Source: an uncultured Bacilli bacterium
GTDB taxonomy: Bacteria; Bacillota_I; Bacilli_A; RF39; UBA660
NCBI GenBank assembly: GCA_947626035.1
Contig: CANQQR010000007.1
Span: 1 to 38,701 of the forward strand
Direction of reading: 5' to 3'
DNA length: 38,701 nt
Both the position numbers and the translations under genes were made by a program. Positions within the stretch are counted from its first letter, which is position 1. Every line of letters starts with the position of its first letter. Positions 1-8,069 of this stretch are shown piece after piece. Below the pieces are notes generated by a model that saw only the letters and a program-made list of their open reading frames with translations, made no database searches and was not told where the DNA came from.

Positions 1-1703
1 GGAGGTGTTTCTGAAGTTGTAGTTGCTATACCTATGTATTTTGTATCTTCGGTAGGTATATCTACCATCGGACTTCCAGTTTCATTTACTGAATATTTAA
101 CATGTAAATATGTAGACTGACCATTTTCCCCAGGTGGTCCTTGTAATCCTTGTGCACCATCTTTACCGTCTTCTCCCTTAGCTCCATCTTCTCCTTTTTG
201 AACTAAAGTAATTATTACTTTCTTTTGTAATGTATATTTACCTGACTCATCACTATATTCAAAAGTAAGAACTAACTCGTTAGAAATACTAGGTATAGCT
301 ATAGAATTATCAGTTGACACTTTGATATCATTTTCTGTTGTTTCTATTGTTAAGCCATCTATTTGTTCTTTTAATTTAGGTGTAACAAATACTTGCTTAC
401 CTTTAAAATAAGAATAGTGATTAATTAAAAAATCCTTTGTTTCCAAAGGAATATACCCTTTACAAGGTATAGTTAAATTATATACATCTAAATCTGTACT
501 AAATAAATCTATACTTTCTGATAGTTCTTTAACAGAATTTTCAGTATTAGTAACACTTTCTTTTATACCGTCAACTGTAGTTTCAACCTCTGTCATTTTT
601 TCTGTAGTTTCATCAACTTGTTTTACCAAAGCGTCTATTGTTTGATTTTGCTTATCAACGATTATATAAGCTTCATTTATTCTTCTATCGGTTGTGTCTA
701 AAGCAGAATAATTTGGTACACTTTCTTCTGGTTTCTCAGTATAAATTGACTCTTGATAGCCATCAGTAAATTTTTCTTCATTATTAAAAACATATGAATT
801 ATAAATTTTTTCGCCAGTACTAATCTCTATTTGGTCTAACGGATTAAATCCACCATAACCTATTAATTCTAAATCAAAGATATCATATTCTATTCCATAA
901 AGTGCATCATATATTTCTTGTAAATAATCCACTCTATTATTATCATTCATTAGTTGATTATCTAATATTTTAAATTCATTCCATTCAGTTAAAGACTCAT
1001 CTCTTTTGTATATAGAATCACTTTCTCCACTTCTTGATAAAATTATGGAATTAATTGGACCAAAGTGTTCTCCTAAAGAAATATTTTGATTTTTCAAAAT
1101 ATCATCATCTATTTTTATTGGAGAAGTTCCTAAAATACATTTTTTTATTTCATTATCTTCTAGTTCAAATAAAGTTGCTGTTGCTTGTCCTATATCTTCA
1201 AAAACACTTCTATAAGTATAATCAATTCCATTATAGATATCTCCTAACATTATTCTTTCTCCATTGGGTAAAGTCTTTATGTTTGTGGTAAATCCACACT
1301 TAGTAACCAATGCTATAAAAAAATTGTACACAGTAGTAGGAAATTCAATTTCTAGTGGTTCATAAGGAACCATGGTTTTAATAAATCTATCATATAATTC
1401 ATATGAATAAGTTTTAGTATCAGCATTATATGTCGGATTTTCTTTAAAATAATAGGGTCCTATAGTTTTTGTAGCGCTATCATTTCCATAGCTAACTGTA
1501 TTTTCAAAATAGATTTCTGTATTAGGTATTAATTCTTTTATTTCTAAATTTAATCCCCTCATAACTGTTCCAATTAATGAAGAATTAAAAAAAGGAGATG
1601 CTGTAATATCTTCTGTTATTTCTTTTTTGGTATCAGATACAAAATAATATATTTTTGTAGATAATCTTTTACCTGCTTTTTGCATTAAAACATTATAATC
1701 CTT
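1..1703 (-). CDS. Phage tail protein (endopeptidase-tail type), 3' end cut by window, AAG start
   Basis: An open frame of 567 codons runs off the left edge. The N-terminal half resembles the prophage tail / minor structural protein family that follows the distal tail protein in siphoviruses. A helical stretch of T/E/K-rich repeats follows (about 530-700), then eight collagen-like G-X-Y triplets (about 122-195, reading GED GAK GED GKD...). The Shine-Dalgarno AAAAGGAG lies 9 nt before an AAG at 1701-1703 that overlaps the upstream stop by one base (TAAAG). In this frame a TGA stands three codons before that AAG, with only TAT and GTA between. The first ATG (1683-1685) is six codons inside and has no good Shine-Dalgarno sequence. 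Translation from AAG gives x-DYNVLMQKAGKRL. Role: baseplate or host-contact part of the tail (inference from position). Confidence 0.8.
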
Positions 1704-2065
1704 TACATATCACTCCTTTTTGATACAGCTTTTAAACTAAAACTAAAAGACGGGTATCTTTTAGTTTTTTTGTTTATTTCCACTTCTATAGTTGTGCCAT
1801 AAAAACTTCCTACCTTATTTTTGCCAGTTTTAGTATCAAGAAATGAAACATTTTCAATAATAGGAACTTCTATATAGTTTCTTATTTTAGTTAATTCTTC
1901 TTGTGTGGTAGTTCCAACCGTAACATTTAAATTATCAAAATACCCTACAAATGTACCGGAAAACTTCCCACTATTGGAATTTCTCCCAGCATCACTACCC
2001 CACGTAGGTTCTACCGCGTGTTTTACTTTTGTTACTTTTGGTAATGTCATTAAATTACAAGCCAT
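1703..2065 (-). CDS. Distal-tail-like protein (DUF6711-like)
   Basis: This 120-residue protein begins MACNLMTLPKV. The ATG at 2063-2065 follows GGAGG by 8 nt, so I prefer it to an upstream in-frame ATG that lies before the ribosome site. The motif with GRNSNSGKFSG and a late K/R-rich beta pattern resembles small tail proteins found between tape measure and tail protein. Its place there suggests a distal tail or tail-completion role. The family name is from memory. Its TAA stop overlaps the AAG start of the next gene. It uses a normal ATG although both neighbours use AAG. Confidence 0.65.
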   Translation of the reverse strand: MACNLMTLPKVTKVKHAVEPTWGSDAGRNSNSGKFSGTFVGYFDNLNVTVGTTTQEELTKIRNYIEVPIIENVSFLDTKTGKNKVGSFYGTTIEVEINKKTKRYPSFSFSLKAVSKRSDM

Positions 2066-2066
2066 A

Positions 2067-4403
2067 TTAAAAACCTCCATTTCTTGCAAAATTTTTATTA
2101 TTTCTTATTGCTTCTAACCTTTTATTTAATACTCTTCCGTCTATAGTGTTTGTTAAATCTATATTTAAAGTTATCCACTTTCCAATTTCTTCGCCTAACC
2201 TTCTCATGGTATCTTCATTTGTAAGTGGTAAAACGCCCTCTGCTCCTTTTTCTCCAGCAATAGCGCCACCTATATTAACGCCTGTTTTTGGAACATCTAC
2301 AATACCACCGGTTGCAAGTCTAGGTACAAATCTTTCAATAGTTACCTTTGGAAGTTTTGGTATGTCTACAAAAGGTATTTTATTAACAACTTTAAGAAGG
2401 TCATTTATTGCCCCTATAATCAATGTGTTTATTAAGTATTCAATTCCTGATATCAAGAAATTAATTAATTTAGTAACTGCTTGAATAGCATTATCTACAA
2501 AATTGTTGATTGCTGGTCCTAGTTGATTTATAAAATTAATAATAGATTGTAAAACGCTATCTACTAACGATTTAGCTGTGTTCATTATTTTTACAATAGT
2601 ATCTCCAACGGTTTCTATAACATTAGAAATTCCAGTGAAAATTTTTGTGAACAAACTACCGATTGAATTTACAATTGGAGGTAAATTTTCTCCTAGTGCA
2701 TTAATAATTTTATCAATACCGTCATAAATAGTATTTAATAATTTTATTACAAATGGACCTATATCATTTATAAATTTAGAGCATGCGTCTAAGATTGTTG
2801 GTAATGTATTTGCCACGACTAAAAGTATTGCTGATATTGAAGCCACTAATACTGCTAATCCGCCCATTGCTAATGGGGTTTGTAACAATTGTGCCGCTAA
2901 AGTTAAGGCTCCTATCAATGCAATTAATGATTTTACAACGTCTCCTAACATCGTTCCAACGTCGCCGACTTCTAATCCTGTTTTGCCCATTGTTTTTAAT
3001 AGTTCATTAACCAATAAAATAATCGCAGCAAATCCTGCAAATATTACAGCGGCTCCGGCTATACTTTGCCAGCTTGGTTCCATTAATGACATTACACCTA
3101 GTAATACTATAAATGCACCAGCTAACTCTCCTAATATTATGCCTAGTAATCCAGCGACTTCTCCTAAAGTCATACCACTTTTGCTAAACGATTCTATTAA
3201 GCCTGTTATAGATTCTATAACTAAAGCTATACCACCTAATATTGCGATTGCTTCTGTTGCTTTACCTAAAGCATCGAAAAATCCAGTGAAATCTACTGTA
3301 GCACCACTGGTAGCTTTACCTAAATTTTTTATAAGGTTAATTATGTTTTTCAATATTAAAAATCCTGCTAAAGCACTTACAACTATTAGTATTCCACCTT
3401 TTACAGGACCGTATTTTTCAATAATATCTTGAAAGAATTTAATAATAGGTTTACAAAAATCAGCAAAATCTTGTAACCATTTTGGAATTTCTATATCATC
3501 TATTCCGGTTAAATCAATACTAGGTCCAACAGCACTTGCTCCAGCACTTTCGCTTGAACTATTATCTTCTAATTTGTTTATTTCGTCCCAGCCTGCTAGA
3601 GTTTTATCTGCGTCTTTTATATTACTAGCAATACCAGCAGAAGATTTTTTCATGTCTTGAAATTGTTTAGCACTGACGAATAAATCGTTACCAAACCATG
3701 CTTTTGCAAGATAATTGATATATGAAAGTAATGTAGCTACTAAGCTTATTATTTTTTCAATTATAGGTTCTAAAACTTTAGCTAGCGCATACATAATATA
3801 TTCAATATTGCTTGCCATTTCTTCATTATATTGCGTTAGTGTACTCATTGCTCTTCTTACAAGTGTGTATGCCGACCTAATACCAAAAATAGCTAATGTC
3901 CATTTTCCAACTTTCGAAATTATATTTGTTAAACTTTTTTCAGTCTTTGGAAGTTCATTATTAGCTGTATTAGATAACTTTTTATTCATTTCGTCTATGG
4001 ATTTATTTATATTACCTTGTTTTGTTTGATTCTTTGATAATTGATTTTCAATTTTTTCCAATTGATATTCTGCTTTTGAAATAGAAGTTTCCATCTTTAA
4101 ACCTAAATTAGAAATTTGGTTGTCATATTTAGTATTTATTTTTAATTCTTTTGTACTATCGATATTGCCCCATGAATTAGTATTAGCTTTTATTTCTAAA
4201 TTTCTTTGTCTATTTATTTCGTCTACTTTTCTTTTATATTCTGCATCATCTAAATTTAATTTAGCTTCTATTTCTAATTTTTTATTACTTAATTTTGTTT
4301 CTTCTTTTTTTAGTCCTTTCATTTCGCTTTCAAGCTCTTTTAGTTTTTTGATTGCATCTTTTGTTTGTGCTTTAGTATTTATATATAAATGTCCATCTTC
4401 CTT
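2067..4403 (-). CDS. Tail tape measure protein, AAG start
   Basis: The product has 778 residues counted from AAG at 4401-4403. It sets tail length and spans the tail tube. Long amphipathic helices fill the first 150 residues. Several very hydrophobic glycine/alanine/isoleucine-rich segments fill the middle (plus-strand 2500-3400), as is usual for tape measures. The start is decisive: GAGGAGG stands 8 nt before AAG, the codon just before the AAG is an in-frame TAA, and the first in-frame ATG is at 4320-4322, 27 codons downstream with no Shine-Dalgarno sequence. From AAG the protein begins x-EDGHLYINTK, which matches the usual tape-measure opening (M-x-DG-x-L-x-x-x-TK). An ATG three bases after the AAG is in another frame and hits a stop after five codons. 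Confidence 0.9.
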   Translation of the reverse strand, partial: KEDGHLYINTKAQTKDAIKKLKELESEMKGLKKEETKLSNKKLEIEAKLNLDDAEYKRKVDEINRQRNLEIKANTNSWGNIDSTKELKINTKYDNQISNLGLKMETSISKAEYQLEKIENQLSKNQTKQGNINKSIDEMNKKLSNTANNELPKTEKSLTNIISKVGKWTLAIFGIRSAYTLVRRAMSTLTQYNEEMASNIEYIMYALAKVLEPIIEKIISLVATLLSYINYLAKAWFGNDLFVSAKQFQDMKKSSAGIASNIKDADKTLAGWDEINKLEDNSSSESAGASAVGPSIDLTGIDDIEIPKWLQDFADFCKPIIKFFQDIIEKYGPVKGGILIVVSALAGFLILKNIINLIKNLGKATSGATVDFTGFFDALGKATEAIAILGGIALVIESITGLIESFSKSGMTLGEVAGLLGIILGELAGAFIVLLGVMSLMEPSWQSIAGAAVIFAGFAAIILLVNELLKTMGKTGLEVGDVGTMLGDVVKSLIALIGALTLAAQLLQTPLAMGGLAVLVASISAILLVVANTLPTILDACSKFINDIGPFVIKLLNTIYDGIDKIINALGENLPPIVNSIGSLFTKIFTGISNVIETVGDTIVKIMNTAKSLVDSVLQSIINFINQLGPAINNFVDNAIQAVTKLINFLISGIEYLINTLIIGAINDLLKVVNKIPFVDIPKLPKVTIERFVPRLATGGIVDVPKTGVNIGGAIAGEKGAEGVLPLTNEDTMRRLGEEIGKWITLNIDLTNTIDGRVLNKRLEAIRNNKNFARNGGF

Positions 4404-4408
4404 TTACG

Positions 4409-4969
4409 TCACCTCCTCATTTTCAATTGTTCCTCCCAATATTTATCTAACTCTAATTCTCTTTCAGTTTTTTCTCTCTTTAATTCAACCTGTTTTTTGG
4501 CTTTTTCCCAACGCTCTCTTTCTTTACCTTTTTTACCTGATAATGGTTCTTCTCTTATCATACGCACTCTATTTAAAATACTATTTTCAGTTAATCCTTT
4601 TAACAAGTCGTAAAAGCACCACCAATGCATTTCAACTTTATCTAAATTTATGCCATAATCACTCATGAAACTTGCTTTAATGTAACCCTCATCTTGTTTA
4701 AAATTCATTGATGGTTCTTCATTATCTGTACTTTCATTATCTTTTCCACACTGTAAATATTTAACAATAAGTTTTAACATTTCTTCTGAATGCTCTGAAT
4801 TATCTAATCCATCATTACCAAGTAATAAATATATTATAGCTAACGTCTTTTCAAAAGAACCTATTGTAGTGTCTCTATAGATGTCATCACATTTTAATGC
4901 GATTCTAAAATCTGTATTTATTTTTAGTTTTTTTCCAGCGACTTCAATATATTCTGGGTATTTATTCAT
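4409..4969 (-). CDS. Gp15-like tail assembly protein
   Basis: This 186-residue protein resembles the bacteriophage Gp15 family: an N-terminal IEVAGKKLKINTDFRIALKCDD, a central YGINL...MHWWCFYDLLKGL block and a highly charged C-terminal helix. Such proteins lie just before the tape measure and act in tail assembly, probably as the second tail chaperone. It overlaps the previous gene by 8 bp, so translation is likely coupled. The ATG is immediately preceded by TAA AAG, so an AAG start one codon earlier cannot be excluded; the Shine-Dalgarno sequence is weak either way. Confidence 0.75.
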   Translation of the reverse strand: MNKYPEYIEVAGKKLKINTDFRIALKCDDIYRDTTIGSFEKTLAIIYLLLGNDGLDNSEHSEEMLKLIVKYLQCGKDNESTDNEEPSMNFKQDEGYIKASFMSDYGINLDKVEMHWWCFYDLLKGLTENSILNRVRMIREEPLSGKKGKERERWEKAKKQVELKREKTERELELDKYWEEQLKMRR

Positions 4970-5462
4970 CTTTTAAGACACTTTCATCTACTGTTTTATA
5001 CTTTTCTTGTATTTTTTTCTTTATATTTTCAGTATGCATTTTAATTTCAGGTAATATTGGTTCAAACATTTCGGCGAAATCATTAAACATAGTTATATAT
5101 CTTGACTCTCCAAATATTTTATTAATACCGTCTTTTCCTAAAAATAAGTTTAAAGCTACTTCTAATTCTTTATAATATTCTTCGGTTGCTTTAATTTTCG
5201 CTTTTGTGTTTTCGCTAAGAATTTCATTTTTATTCTTTGAATCTTGTTTTTTATCAATCACTGTTAATTGATTTTTATATTTTTGAATTGCTTTTTTAGC
5301 ACTTTCTATAGCTTTACTATATTTATCAGGTAAAGTTATATCTTCTAAATCAAATTCAATAAATATTTCATTACCATTCTCATCAACTTTTGCTATTCCG
5401 TTTTCGTCTTTAATTCCTATCTTTAAAGTATCTCTCTTTTTTAATTCTATATAATTTTCCAT
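4962..5462 (-). CDS. Tail assembly chaperone-like protein
   Basis: The 166-residue product has a short beta-rich N-terminus, then lysine-rich helices and an acidic end. It lies between the major tail protein and the Gp15-like gene, the usual place of the first tail assembly chaperone. The ATG follows AAAGGAG by 7 nt. A strong terminator separates it from the major tail gene, so its expression probably depends on partial readthrough and is lower than that of the tube protein (inference). The family (DUF6673-like) is from memory. Confidence 0.6.
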   Translation of the reverse strand: MENYIELKKRDTLKIGIKDENGIAKVDENGNEIFIEFDLEDITLPDKYSKAIESAKKAIQKYKNQLTVIDKKQDSKNKNEILSENTKAKIKATEEYYKELEVALNLFLGKDGINKIFGESRYITMFNDFAEMFEPILPEIKMHTENIKKKIQEKYKTVDESVLKDE

Positions 5463-5483
5463 CTTTTTTCTCCTTTATATAAA

Positions 5484-5517
5484 AAATAAGGGTGGTAACT
5501 TTTTACCACCCTTATTT
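5484..5517 (-). terminator. Rho-independent terminator after major tail protein
   Basis: A perfect 15-bp inverted repeat (AAATAAGGGTGGTAA and its complement) has a 4-nt loop. On the minus strand T-rich sequence follows. The stop codon of the frameshifted Ig extension (5512-5514) is inside the stem. The hairpin divides the abundant tail-tube message from the downstream tail assembly genes. Confidence 0.85.
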
Positions 5518-5883
5518 GCTAGGGCTTAATGTTACCCCTGTTAGTTCTAATACCTTATTAGCTTTATCATTTTTTAGTGTTATAGTTTGAGTATTAGAAT
5601 GTAATTGAACCACTAATATTCCTGTTTCATCTAAAGTTCCTGAACCTTTTGTTGTTGCTTCCGATAATTCCCATTCAACAGTATCTCCTTTAGTAGCTTC
5701 ATCACATTTAATCGCTAAAAAGTTACCTTTAGCATTTTTGCTAAACTTGGGAAAACTTTCAACATATTTAGATGTACCAGTTACTTTAGTATCATTAATT
5801 TCAACTTCTTGTAGTGTACTTACATCTATTCCTAATACTTCGCCCTCTGGTAAAGTTATTGTTACCGTTTTTGAGGGCTCACT
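5512..5883 (-). CDS. Ig-like extension of the major tail protein, reached by +1 frameshift
   Basis: After the TAG of the major tail gene, the frame one base further on stays open for 123 codons. It begins SEPSKTVTITLPEG and ends TGVTLSPSK. It has the alternating beta pattern of a bacterial Ig-like domain. It has no start of its own: a TAA lies in this frame just before the join, and no Shine-Dalgarno sequence is seen. A +1 slip at the proline codon CCC gives a fused protein of about 292 residues. Listeria phage PSA makes longer forms of its capsid and tail proteins by +1 shifting at a CCC before a stop, which is the precedent. Confidence 0.8.
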   Translation of the reverse strand, partial: SEPSKTVTITLPEGEVLGIDVSTLQEVEINDTKVTGTSKYVESFPKFSKNAKGNFLAIKCDEATKGDTVEWELSEATTKGSGTLDETGILVVQLHSNTQTITLKNDKANKVLELTGVTLSPSK

Positions 5884-5890
5884 AGGGTGT
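5882..5890 (-). other. Programmed +1 frameshift site
   Basis: On the minus strand the tail gene ends ACA CCC TAG TGA. Proline tRNA on CCC can slip one base to CCT, after which AGT GAG CCC is read in the Ig-like frame. A slow stop codon right after CCC is the arrangement known from phage PSA. The shift itself is an inference from sequence. Confidence 0.75.
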
Positions 5891-6391
5891 TACATCAGCG
5901 GTAAATGTAGGTACACCCTCTACAAGTGTAACAGTTCCGTTAATTGGGTCTCCGTTTACATTAATCTTAAATCCGATTGTTGGTGTTGCCCCGCCGTCAC
6001 CACCATATGAACTAATACTAATCGAACAGTCAAATTTTTGTGCTTTAAACTTTGTCTCCTCTGTTACCATATATTTATCTACTAAAAGTACTGTAGTTTC
6101 AGCATCAGTTCCTGTAGCTAACTTTAATCTCAAATCATTTATAAAATCATAAATAGGGTCTCCAAAAATACATTTCATTTCTCCGTCTAATGAAACAGCA
6201 TAACTATCTATAGTAGTTGTTGCATTGTCATGAATAATGTAAGTTTCACTTGTTTCACTAGCTTCGTATGAATATGAACCACTTGTCATACCATTACCAA
6301 CTAAACCCCATTTTTCTACTTCTTTCCCTGGGTCAGTATTTAAAAAAGCCATTATTTCTGTTCTTTTTACAAATCTTGTTTTATTTTCCTT
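5882..6391 (-). CDS. Major tail (tube) protein, AAG start
   Basis: The product has 169 residues from AAG at 6389-6391. It begins x-ENKTRFVKRTEIMAFLNT and carries the GDPI..FI.DLR pattern of phage tube proteins. AAAAGGAGG stands 8 nt before AAG. In this frame a TAA lies two codons before the AAG, so no upstream start exists. The first in-frame ATG (6350-6352) is 13 codons inside and lacks a Shine-Dalgarno sequence. The AAG overlaps the upstream stop by one base (TAAAG), like the common TAATG overlap. The gene ends with ACA CCC TAG, which looks like a +1 shift site leading to an Ig-like extension. Confidence 0.88.
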   Translation of the reverse strand, partial: KENKTRFVKRTEIMAFLNTDPGKEVEKWGLVGNGMTSGSYSYEASETSETYIIHDNATTTIDSYAVSLDGEMKCIFGDPIYDFINDLRLKLATGTDAETTVLLVDKYMVTEETKFKAQKFDCSISISSYGGDGGATPTIGFKINVNGDPINGTVTLVEGVPTFTADVTP

Positions 6392-6813
6392 TATTTATTC
6401 CTCCTTTTAATATAAATAAATTTACAACTTATTCGATAAATTGCTTCATCTGCTTTTGTTGCATAAATATAGCCGTTAGTTTCTGCACTAATGGCTATAG
6501 GGTCTATTCCCTCTATTTTAGGGAAGATTTTATTTTCATTTTTTTCTTCTAACCAATTTCTAAAGTTCTCAAAGAATAGTGAATTATTTATATTGTTCAT
6601 TAATTCTTCATTCCAATAAAATTTAGCATCAAAATTAAATAAGAATTGCATTTCTTTATCGCCATTTAAATAAGTATTTATAACTGGTTTATAACTCGAT
6701 GCTTCATTTACTGAATATGCTTTTACTTTATCTACTAAGTAATTTACATTAATAGATACAAACTCATCTAAATATGGACAATCGCTTATGTACTCTCGTA
6801 TTTTTTCAATCAT
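6391..6813 (-). CDS. Tail terminator-like / minor capsid protein
   Basis: This 140-residue protein sits between the HK97 gp10-like gene and the major tail protein, the position of the tail terminator in siphoviruses. It has the pattern of the small minor capsid family placed there: an N-terminal helix (IEKIREYISDCPYLDEF), a core with NTYLNGDKEMQFLFNFDAKFYW and a basic end. The ATG overlaps the upstream stop as ATGA. GGAG lies 11 nt upstream, a rather long spacing, so termination-coupled restart is likely. Confidence 0.65.
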   Translation of the reverse strand: MIEKIREYISDCPYLDEFVSINVNYLVDKVKAYSVNEASSYKPVINTYLNGDKEMQFLFNFDAKFYWNEELMNNINNSLFFENFRNWLEEKNENKIFPKIEGIDPIAISAETNGYIYATKADEAIYRISCKFIYIKRRNK

Positions 6814-7247
6814 TTACTATCTAGCTCCTTTTGTGCAGCATTAACTATATCGTTAAAATTTTCTGACACTGTTCTTTCTACAAAATGTGCTCCTCTATCA
6901 GGACCACCGCTATAATTTAGTTGTCTATCACTTGGGACTTTTGTTGTATTTGGTCTGCTCCAAAAACCGTAATTTTCATTATAAAATGCGCCTTTTCCTG
7001 TAATAGGGTCAACATATAATGTTCCCTCGTTCATATAGTGTGCATAAGGCGTTTCTACTGTTACAAGTCCGCCCCTTGGATTTCTAGTATTAGCTATTAA
7101 TATTCCACTATCTTGTGGCATCTTCTCTCGCATAAAACGTATAAATTCGCTATCGATTACGTTTTGAACACTTCCGTTTTCATCAAGACCTAATTTTTTC
7201 AAAATCTTTTCTTGACTTGGTAAGAAAGCTTTTATTTCAAATTCCAT
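6810..7247 (-). CDS. HK97 gp10-like / minor capsid 2-like head-tail protein
   Basis: The 145-residue product has the features of the minor capsid 2 / gp10-like families: ...MREKMPQDSGILIANT, then a run ending with YAHYMNEGTLYVDP and a GGPDRGAHFVERTV end. These proteins help join the tail to the head. The ATG lies one base after the upstream TAA, with GGGGA as the ribosome site. Adjacent genes on both sides are head-tail joining proteins. Confidence 0.7.
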   Translation of the reverse strand: MEFEIKAFLPSQEKILKKLGLDENGSVQNVIDSEFIRFMREKMPQDSGILIANTRNPRGGLVTVETPYAHYMNEGTLYVDPITGKGAFYNENYGFWSRPNTTKVPSDRQLNYSGGPDRGAHFVERTVSENFNDIVNAAQKELDSK

Positions 7248-7643
7248 TTATTCCCCGCTTACTTCAATATGTTGCATATATAAAGAACCATAATCTTTAA
7301 TAGCAATATTAGTTATTTTCATACATTCATATTTTGATTTAATATCACTAATACTATTTATGCTATCTACTAAACCTTTTATTAAGTAATCATCATTTTG
7401 CAATGTCCAACCAATTCCGTTTTCTTGAAATTCAATAGGATTTTTATAGTTAGACAACTCATCATTAAAAATCATAACTTTAAGTCCATCTGATTTAACA
7501 ATTTCAGTATTAGATATATTTATACCATTATTAGAACTCCAAAAACCTTTTACATGGCTTATTTTATATTCATTTGCTTTTGTTTGTTTATTGTACCATT
7601 TGTTAACAACTGTAATATCTTTTAAGATATTATTATTCAACAT
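7248..7643 (-). CDS. Minor capsid 1-like head-tail connector
   Basis: I place the start at the ATG at 7641-7643 (MLNNNILKDITVVNKW), 6 nt after GGGG and inside the last codons of the upstream gene. A longer frame to 7697 would add a hydrophobic stretch that merely reflects overlap with that gene. The 131-residue product fits the minor capsid 1 position between the gp6-like and gp10-like connectors: a short beta-rich protein with KANEYKISHVKGFW and an acidic C-terminal half. Confidence 0.65.
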   Translation of the reverse strand: MLNNNILKDITVVNKWYNKQTKANEYKISHVKGFWSSNNGINISNTEIVKSDGLKVMIFNDELSNYKNPIEFQENGIGWTLQNDDYLIKGLVDSINSISDIKSKYECMKITNIAIKDYGSLYMQHIEVSGE

Positions 7644-8049
7644 AAGGTACCCCAGCATATAATAAACCAGTAAAAAACAAACAATTATATAATTCATCTA
7701 ATATTTGACTATCTACATATTCGTTAGAAGTGAATTTTTCTAAGTCTCCGATGGAAGTGTTAGCATAATTTATACTATAATCTCCCACTTTCTCACTAGA
7801 AATTTGACTATTTTTTCCATTAATTAATGATTGTAGTCTTTCTTTATTTAGAATTTGGTTATATAAAATTTCAGCTACTAAGCAAGTAGCATTTTGTACT
7901 TCGCTTTTAAAATTAGAAATATCTCTATTAAAAATAGCATTTCGCACTTTACTACTTGCTCTTGTAGCTAAAGTATCAAAGTTGTCTTTTGGAATTGAAG
8001 TTCCTTTAAAAGTATTGGTGTAATATTCATAATCAATATAATTATTCAT
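7633..8049 (-). CDS. Head-tail connector (gp6-like)
   Basis: The 138-residue protein directly follows the major capsid gene. It has the all-helical pattern of gp6-like adaptors: YYTNTFKGTSIP at the N-terminus, then a helix beginning FDTLATRASSKVRNAIF and further helices. GAGGTG lies 5 nt before the ATG. It overlaps the next gene by 11 bp. Confidence 0.65.
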   Translation of the reverse strand: MNNYIDYEYYTNTFKGTSIPKDNFDTLATRASSKVRNAIFNRDISNFKSEVQNATCLVAEILYNQILNKERLQSLINGKNSQISSEKVGDYSINYANTSIGDLEKFTSNEYVDSQILDELYNCLFFTGLLYAGVPYVE

Positions 8050-8069
8050 TTAAACACCTCACTTTTTAT

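Noticed and set aside
1055-6552. Plus-strand open frames opposite the tail genes
   Set aside because: They are hydrophobic, low-complexity shadows of the minus-strand genes and lack ribosome sites.
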